64,000 nucleotides of DNA, taken from NCBI GenBank assembly GCA_900660155.1, contig CABFPE010000213.1, positions 914,781 through 978,780 of the forward strand, written 5' to 3'. The notes beneath the pieces are model-generated. The model saw only the letters and a program-made list of their open reading frames with translations, ran no database searches and was not told the DNA's origin. The position numbers were made by a program, and so were the translations under genes. This document shows positions 60,001 to 64,000 of the stretch, in pieces (positions within the stretch are counted from its first letter, which is position 1; each line of letters opens with the position of its first letter). The DNA comes from Hofstenia miamia (Eukaryota; Xenacoelomorpha; Acoela; Hofsteniidae).

Positions 60001-60533
60001 AATACTCTGGCGTCAATCCCTAACTATGTTGATTTGAAAAACATTTTGTTTCGAAAATTAAGTTATTTTCAAATATATATATATATACATACCTGATTTT
60101 AATATTTTCAACAATGCATACATTTAAGAAATTAGGCATTTCTTTAGAATTATCATTGGCGATCTTTGTGGCATATTCCTACTTTCCGAGGCAAGCTAAA
60201 TCGTGTTTTTGCACAGTTCACACCCTACAACTGGACGGCGTTCTATTGGCAGCCATTTGAATCTCTAACTAGATGGCTTAATGTCATTGCCCTCACAACA
60301 GTTGTAAGTGAAAATTTGAAATTTAGTATTAGGTAGTACAGGCTTCCGTTGAAAAACTAGAAACCTTATTGCTGTTGATTTGTTTAGACAATGGTGGCAG
60401 AATTAAACTCTTTTTATTTGAAATTCATTCTCTACATTCCTCCACCACATCCAGTCAACATAGTCCGCCTGGTATTTATTGGAATTGCAGGCATGGTCGG
60501 AACTCGCGAAACCTACAGCTATATTAACGATTC
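45219..60533 (+). CDS. PTDSS2: Phosphatidylserine synthase 2 (8 exons, 3' end missing)
   Basis: The exons are 45219-45367, 45742-45843, 45929-46011, 47214-47281, 59116-59304, 59720-59911, 60148-60303 and 60388-60533. All have GT-AG borders and the phases fit, giving 361 codons plus two bases. The enzyme swaps serine for the ethanolamine head group of phosphatidylethanolamine in the endoplasmic reticulum membrane. PTDSS2 rather than PTDSS1 is indicated by [52 protein letters not shown] and [16 protein letters not shown]. Several hydrophobic segments fit a multi-pass protein. Vertebrate PTDSS2 has about 490 residues, so roughly 100 C-terminal residues are absent. I found no matching exon up to 64,000. 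The 11.8-kb fourth intron contains transposon debris, an ORAI exon and three single-N joins. Confidence 0.92.
45742..45843 (+). CDS. PTDSS2: PTDSS2 exon 2
   Basis: Codes [20 protein letters not shown] (TM1) and then the acidic loop up to FNTK. The first base completes TGG from exon 1. The donor is GTCAGT. Confidence 0.9.
45929..46011 (+). CDS. PTDSS2: PTDSS2 exon 3
   Basis: Codes [20 protein letters not shown] and then IFTRPHP, the membrane segment followed by the conserved F-x-RPHP motif. The acceptor is TTGTTTAG and the donor GTAATA. Confidence 0.92.
47214..47281 (+). CDS. PTDSS2: PTDSS2 exon 4
   Basis: Codes the stretch completing A and then [20 protein letters not shown] with FQ, a membrane segment very close to the known PTDSS2 sequence at this place. 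It ends in phase 0 at donor GTAAGA. Exon 5 at 59,116 continues exactly where the family sequence requires, so no exon is missing between them. Confidence 0.92.
48754..48785. repeat. (TA)n microsatellite ending at a single-N join
   Basis: About 15 TA units directly before the N at 48,786. Confidence 0.9.
48786..48786. other. Single-N join
   Basis: An N follows a TA tract. No shared flank was seen here, but the sequence change may be a contig join. Confidence 0.6.
49071..49113. repeat. (TA)n microsatellite
   Basis: About 20 TA units. The preceding TTTCTCATATACAT resembles the sequence before the TA tract at 48,754. Confidence 0.9.
50540..51480 (+). mobile_element. Decayed Tc1-like transposase
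   Basis: Broken plus-strand frames follow the order of a Tc1 transposase. [10 protein letters not shown] lies at about 50,570 (helix-turn-helix region), and [15 protein letters not shown] at about 50,935-50,980 (normally FSDES; serine is replaced by methionine). After a frameshift, VRRPPGASL and [20 protein letters not shown] lie at about 50,980-51,105. [20 protein letters not shown] and [11 protein letters not shown] lie at about 51,290-51,400, which is the third catalytic region. Stops and frameshifts show it is dead. Ends were not defined. Confidence 0.75.
51574..52290 (+). mobile_element. LINE family A, endonuclease-end fragment (duplicated at an N)
   Basis: The frame reads [19 protein letters not shown] and then [15 protein letters not shown], the last blocks of an apurinic-type endonuclease with its SDH motif. 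A linker and [14 protein letters not shown] follow, just before the polymerase, where homology stops at about 52,290. The first 292 bases (51,574-51,865) are repeated at 51,867-52,158 with a few base differences, across the single N at 51,866. This is probably two haplotypes joined in tandem. Attribution to the same family as 18.1 kb is an inference from style and copy context, because the fragments do not overlap. Confidence 0.65.
52291..53297. other. No recognised gene
   Basis: AT-rich DNA upstream of the ORAI exon. I looked for an exon with the ORAI first membrane segment (the usual ALLSGFAMVAMVE block) and did not find it. Confidence 0.4.
53298..53495 (+). CDS. ORAI calcium channel exon (TM2-TM3)
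   Basis: 66 codons in phase 0. The acceptor is TGTTTAG; its TAG is also an in-frame stop, so the exon cannot start earlier in this frame. The donor is GTAACA. It codes [20 protein letters not shown] and then [11 protein letters not shown] (TM2, with the pore-gating histidine of ORAI in AIHLFAL), a short loop, and [20 protein letters not shown] ending in E (TM3, with the TM3 glutamate). ORAI forms the plasma-membrane store-operated calcium channel opened by STIM. Only this exon is found; TM1 with the selectivity glutamate and TM4 are absent. It is in the same orientation as the synthase gene whose intron it occupies, between single-N joins at 51,866 and 54,088. This could be a nested gene, an exon of a neighbouring gene, or a misplaced contig. 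Confidence 0.85.
53605..53990 (-). mobile_element. Mariner-like 3' remnant
   Basis: The element end on the plus strand begins TTACGAGGGGATCCCAGAAG (53,608). On the minus strand the region codes [16 protein letters not shown], a close match to the C-terminal RW-x-KCI-x-L-x-GDYVE block of mariner transposases. Further upstream, a QLNEL-like piece at about 53,910 is all that is left of the core. Confidence 0.65.
54053..54084. repeat. (TA)n microsatellite before a single-N join
   Basis: About 15 TA units just before the N at 54,088. Confidence 0.9.
54089..54750 (+). mobile_element. LINE family A, 3' fragment with internal deletion
   Basis: Nearly identical to the minus-strand copy at 18.1-19.2 kb. 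It starts at the N in the middle of the polymerase ([11 protein letters not shown]) and lacks about 209 bases relative to the other copy. The breakpoint lies at a GTG shared by both sides, and the deletion changes the frame. The C-terminal 180 residues are then open (54,116-54,673), ending [10 protein letters not shown] 3' UTR with AATAAAG follows and ends in ATT units (54,735-54,749). Confidence 0.85.
54993..55377. mobile_element. hAT-like non-autonomous element with perfect 8-bp duplication
   Basis: CTAACTAT at 54,985-54,992 and again at 55,378-55,385 flanks a 385-bp insert. Ends: TAGAGGTGTGCAGGACTGGT and, reverse-complemented from the right, TAGAGACGTACGAGACTAGT. These match at 14 of 20 positions, and all mismatches are transitions. 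GGGACCA(G/A)ATA-type motifs recur inside both ends. An 8-bp duplication and TAGAG ends are typical of hAT elements. No transposase is encoded. Confidence 0.75.
59116..59304 (+). CDS. PTDSS2: PTDSS2 exon 5
   Basis: 63 codons in phase 0. TAADARRII, then [17 protein letters not shown], then FSHFFGW. The histidine of SHFFGW lies in the region known to be essential in serine-exchange enzymes. Confidence 0.95.
59720..59911 (+). CDS. PTDSS2: PTDSS2 exon 6 (catalytic core)
   Basis: 64 codons in phase 0. [20 protein letters not shown], then [18 protein letters not shown], then CNGAGIW. The E, N and D residues of this block are the most conserved of the family and are required for the base-exchange reaction. 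Confidence 0.95.
60148..60303 (+). CDS. PTDSS2: PTDSS2 exon 7
   Basis: 52 codons in phase 0. [20 protein letters not shown], then AQFTPYNW. The family usually shows W-x-IPT-x-(K/R)GK(M/L)-x-R and QFTPYSW here. Confidence 0.95.
60388..60533 (+). CDS. PTDSS2: PTDSS2 exon 8 (last one found)
   Basis: 48 codons plus two bases. [20 protein letters not shown], then a membrane segment, then [11 protein letters not shown]. It ends at donor GTAAGC. The next exon, expected to open near a K-x-LG-x-Q-x-W motif, is not seen before the window ends. Confidence 0.93.
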
Positions 60534-60879
60534 GTAAGCATTTTTATATACTATTAATACCATATCCTTATATGCAGTAGTAAAACGATGAATGTTTTCC
60601 AAAAGTAATTTTCAACCAACTGCAGGATGTGTTACCACTTTTTCCTGTTGTTTATTCTCAGCACATCCTTTAATTGATTCGTTAATCAGTTGTTGCTTCA
60701 ATTATTTCGGTACGTTAAAACGCAACTGGATGGCGTTTTTTCAATTAATAGATTTACAGTTCTGTGATGCATGCTTGTACAGAGTGAGGCCTAAATACTG
60801 TTACAAAATAGGATACAAGTAGCTCTTGAACAATTTTGATATTAAAACTTCCAGATTTTTGCTAGTAGTAAAGCAGGCT

Positions 60880-61170
60880 TCACTTGCATGAATTGACCGT
60901 AGGCAATAACTAAGTGCACTCTGATCTGGAGAAGAGCAGGGCCATTCGTCTTTGCTAATCCATATCGGGTCAAATCTCATCCCGATCTTTTTGTTGATTG
61001 TGGCATTGCTGAAAATTTTTTCTCATCACTGATAATATTTTCGAGCTAAATTTCATTCAACCTCTGATTTTTTCTCTGCCGCTTTTGATGAGTTTTTAGA
61101 CCTGGTGGTCCGAGATCACGCATTTCTTGGTCTGTGATGAATTTTCTCATTAGTTCTACAGACATAATGA
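60880..61170 (-). mobile_element. Short mariner-like transposase remnant
   Basis: The minus strand reads RKFITDQEMRDLGPPGLKTH (about 61,150-61,090), IISDEKNF (about 61,030) and, in another frame, WPCSSPDQSALSYC (about 60,950). The SDEK and WP-x-SPD blocks are the second and third catalytic regions of mariner-type transposases. Here they lie only about 60 bases apart, so most of the domain is deleted. Confidence 0.55.
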
Positions 61171-61440
61171 ATATCATGCATCAATTATATGAAAAATCTA
61201 ACATTAGGTTAATATACATTAAATTCAAAATCATAGACTTGCCTTTTCACGTGAATAAATATGTAATTACAAAATTTCAAATGTTTTAAAGGGAATTGTG
61301 CCTCACACTGTATATTTATATGTTAGTTTCTGCAATCATCAACACTTTTCTGTAAAAGGAGTGAATATTCACAGGGTACCATAAATAGCGTGAAATTAAA
61401 ATTTCTTAAAGAATTTATTAAATATAGACAATCGAAAAAA

Positions 61441-62708
61441 CAGTCATGGCCAAAGGTCTTGCAACACACTATAAATTCAGTATTTATGTCATAAAAACAT
61501 AAAAAACATTTGCGCTTCCATAGTTGAATTGGAATGTCTACAAATGATAAAATATTTTAGACAAACGTAAAATCAAATGTACAAATACATTTTTAAAACA
61601 ACATACAAGTAAATTCAGTATTTAGTCGATAATCCCTTGGCTTTAATTATAGCATTTATTCTGCGGGGGAGTGATGCAAACAGTTTTTCTATTTCCTCAT
61701 TAGGAATTGCGTAGAATTCCTGTACAATTGTCGCCCACAACGTTGGGAGACTTGTGGCCGGCTTCTATTCAAGTTTTTTTCTTGATAATCGCCCAGACAT
61801 GCTCAATCAGATTGATATCCGCAGATTGAATGGGCCAGTTTGGGAGCAAGGCAATGTCGTGTTCTTCGAGTCATTTCTATTCCTGCATTATGATATCGCC
61901 TTCAGACATGAATGGAAAAAGGTTTTCTGCCAAAATTTTTGTGTATCGGACACTGTTTAGGGTACCTTCCAATTTGACTATCTTCTGAATACCACCTCTC
62001 CGGATGAAGCCCCACACCATGACACTGCCACTGCTGAATTTCACTATTGAGGTGACATATTGACCTTTGTATCTTTCGAGGGATCCATTGGTCGGCGAAC
62101 GTTCCCTTTACGCCTTGATACTTACTGAAATGGGGCCTCTTTGCTTAAGAGGATGTCAGCACCCGAGTTTGACTGAATCCGCCGACAGAACTGAAACTAT
62201 TTATCTCGGTGATTTTGCAATAGACGGGGTTTCCTGGATGCTACTCGTCCATAGAATCCGTATCGGTTCAGGATCTGCTGAGTAGTTCGGAGAATGATCG
62301 AATCTCCTTAACTCCAGGTTGATTTCAACTGTCTGGCAGTCAGCTTGGGGTTCGCTTTGCTGAGTCGTACCAACCCCTGTCATCAGTGTTTGTTGTTTTT
62401 TGGGGTGTCCAGACTTCTGCTTGACTGCTACATTCCCTTTAGGAGCGCCAGCGACTCAAAATCGTGGACACAGTGGATGGGTGTCGATTCATCATCTTCG
62501 CAATTTATCGAACACCTTTACCAGATTGGGCGTTGGTGATAATGATGTCCCATGCAGCAGCTCCAGTATAGGTTTTCATGTTTACAATATCCAAAATATC
62601 CAAAAAGAGTGATAAACTGCTATAAACTACGATAAAACACAGTACACAGAACATTGTTGCAATAAAACGCAGTGTACAAAAAGTGTTGCAATACTTTTGT
62701 CCACATGA
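61441..62708 (-). mobile_element. Decayed Tc1 element with inverted ends
   Basis: The left end TCATGGCCAAAGGTCTTGCA (from 61,444) and the reverse complement of the right end TCATGTGGACAAAAGTATTG (to 62,708) are imperfect inverted repeats of about 25 bp, both ending in TTGCAACAC. The minus strand codes an N-terminal region near 62,560-62,300. Near 61,850-61,770 it codes LLPNWPIQSADINLIEHVWA, a recognisable version of the Tc1 third-aspartate block W-x-SPDLNPIEH-x-W. Stops and frame changes are frequent. The size (1.27 kb) is typical of a full-length Tc1 element. Confidence 0.75.
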
Positions 62709-63308
62709 ATTAACCGCACAACCGACGTAGGCAGTGGGTATGAGAGGAATTGTATCATTACCAGCGTCTATACATTACTTGCATAAGTATTAGCGAATGG
62801 AAGTACAGCACGAATTTATACAACTACCGTATATAGCAGCGTTCTCACACAATTCCGCTTTAATTGAAATATGGCCCCCATTGCAAGACTTATTATATTA
62901 TTATAGTATGAAGATATTTTGTATATTGACAAGTCCATCAGAGAACGAACTGACGTCCGATTATTACTTTGCTGTTAATTTTTTAATTTTCATCATTACT
63001 TATGACTACCCCTCTAAATAAAAATGGGTAAAAATTCTGGTTTATAAGCAATGAAAACACTGTGATTTGTTGATTAAGTTAATTTCCATCCGTAATTAGC
63101 TAATATACTGTAAATTCCAGATGCATAACATGTATGCTAAACTGAAAGTGCTCACCTTTTAACTTTATTCAAGTTCGGGGTTCGTCGCAAAAAATCAAAT
63201 TGGAATTTAGAAAGAGAAATGCGACATCTAAATTCGGAGTGAAATTTCAAATGATTCTTGATTGCAATTGCCTTATTTCGAAAAAGGTACAAAAAACGGA
63301 AATAAAAA
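62709..63308. other. No recognised gene
   Basis: AT-rich DNA. The 74-codon plus frame at 62,797-63,021 has no known domain. Confidence 0.4.
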
Positions 63309-63671
63309 TTATGTTACTGCTTGCGCTTTTATATGTGATTCAAAAATAGTAAATGCTGTGAGTAAAGGCTCAATCAGTGACGCTTGTGTATAATTTGGAA
63401 AGTAATCGTAACTACATAAACCCCTCGAAGGAGCATCAGCGAGATTAAAACCATATAACAATAATATTTTTTTTAAAAAAATTATATTTAACGCAATAGA
63501 AAGCTCGAATGCTTTATGCTGTAGTATGCGGAACTTTGCCGCAGAAAAATAGAGATGTTGTGAATCTACATGTATAATAGAGCTATCTGCTGCCATTGAG
63601 CATATAAGGAAAAGGGCCCGCATTTCTTTAACATAGGTGTGATGGTCATAATATTCCATTGCTATTTCCAT
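63309..63671 (-). pseudogene. Possible RNase H-like retroelement fragment
   Basis: A 120-residue open frame. It contains KEMRALF (about residue 15), IIHVDSQHLYFSAAK (about 33-47) and NLADAPSRG (about 76-84). An E...D...AD-x-x-SR order is typical of the RNase H region of retrotransposon polyproteins such as DIRS or LTR types. No reverse transcriptase or integrase is seen on either side in the window, so it is either a fragment or a chance likeness. Confidence 0.4.
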
Positions 63672-64000
63672 GTGTTAAAATTCTATACATGAAGATTAGA
63701 CTTTCACAGAGCCGAGAGTGGGGGAGAAAGTATCACTGTATCATGCCTGTGGATGTGGGAAAATAAGACTCCAATTATAGAACTTTGGTACTTGAATAAA
63801 CATATATCTTATTGTTCCAAGGAGATTAGGTCGATGTACATTATGATATCAAGGTTTGTGAGTCCCCAAGTAGCAAACAGAAGACAAGAAAAGGCAAAGT
63901 GACCAAGATATATTTCGAGACGTTTAGGCGTTAAGGAAGAAAAGTTCTTTGCTACGATAGATCTAATTATCTTCTGACGCAGTGGAGTGAGTGATTTTCT
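63672..64000. other. No recognised gene
   Basis: The right edge of the window. Nothing I can support is seen here, including the expected last synthase exon. Confidence 0.4.

Overview
The window is AT-rich nuclear DNA from an invertebrate animal. Evidence for this is split genes with GT-AG introns, a phosphatidylserine synthase 2 gene, an ORAI-type channel exon, intronless 7TM receptors, and many decayed LINE, Tc1/mariner and hAT elements. I cannot name the phylum. No rRNA, tRNA, CRISPR array or prokaryotic operon was seen.

Layout. Positions 1 to about 10.6 kb are almost free of CG dinucleotides and hold old repeats and short unrecognised open frames. After about 10.7 kb CG is common. 11.17-12.94 kb is a decayed jockey/CR1-like LINE (minus strand). 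13-26.4 kb is mostly unrecognised DNA with a truncated LINE (18.1-19.2 kb, minus) and a transposase relic (24.2-24.9 kb). 26.4-28.4 kb is a dead R4/Dong-like LINE between AAT tracts. 30-35 kb carries a small hAT-like element, a mariner relic, a pair of inverted repeats and a Tc1 remnant. 37.5-41.5 kb has the clearest intact genes: two tandem rhodopsin-like receptors, 67% identical by hand alignment without a gap. 45.2-60.5 kb holds eight coding exons of phosphatidylserine synthase 2 on the plus strand; the last about 100 residues are not found. Its fourth intron (11.8 kb) contains one good ORAI exon, LINE pieces, two transposase relics and a hAT-like element with a perfect 8-bp target duplication. 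60.9-62.7 kb has two more mariner/Tc1 relics, and 63.3-63.7 kb a possible retroelement RNase H fragment.

Assembly. There are five single-N joins (9280, 9395, 48786, 51866, 54088) and one 142-N gap (26888-27029). Three of these six breaks carry duplicated flanks, so some order and copy number here may be artefact. This includes the ORAI exon lying inside the synthase intron.

The genes do not form a pathway. The synthase acts in the endoplasmic reticulum membrane, ORAI is a plasma-membrane calcium channel subunit, and the receptors are orphan surface receptors.
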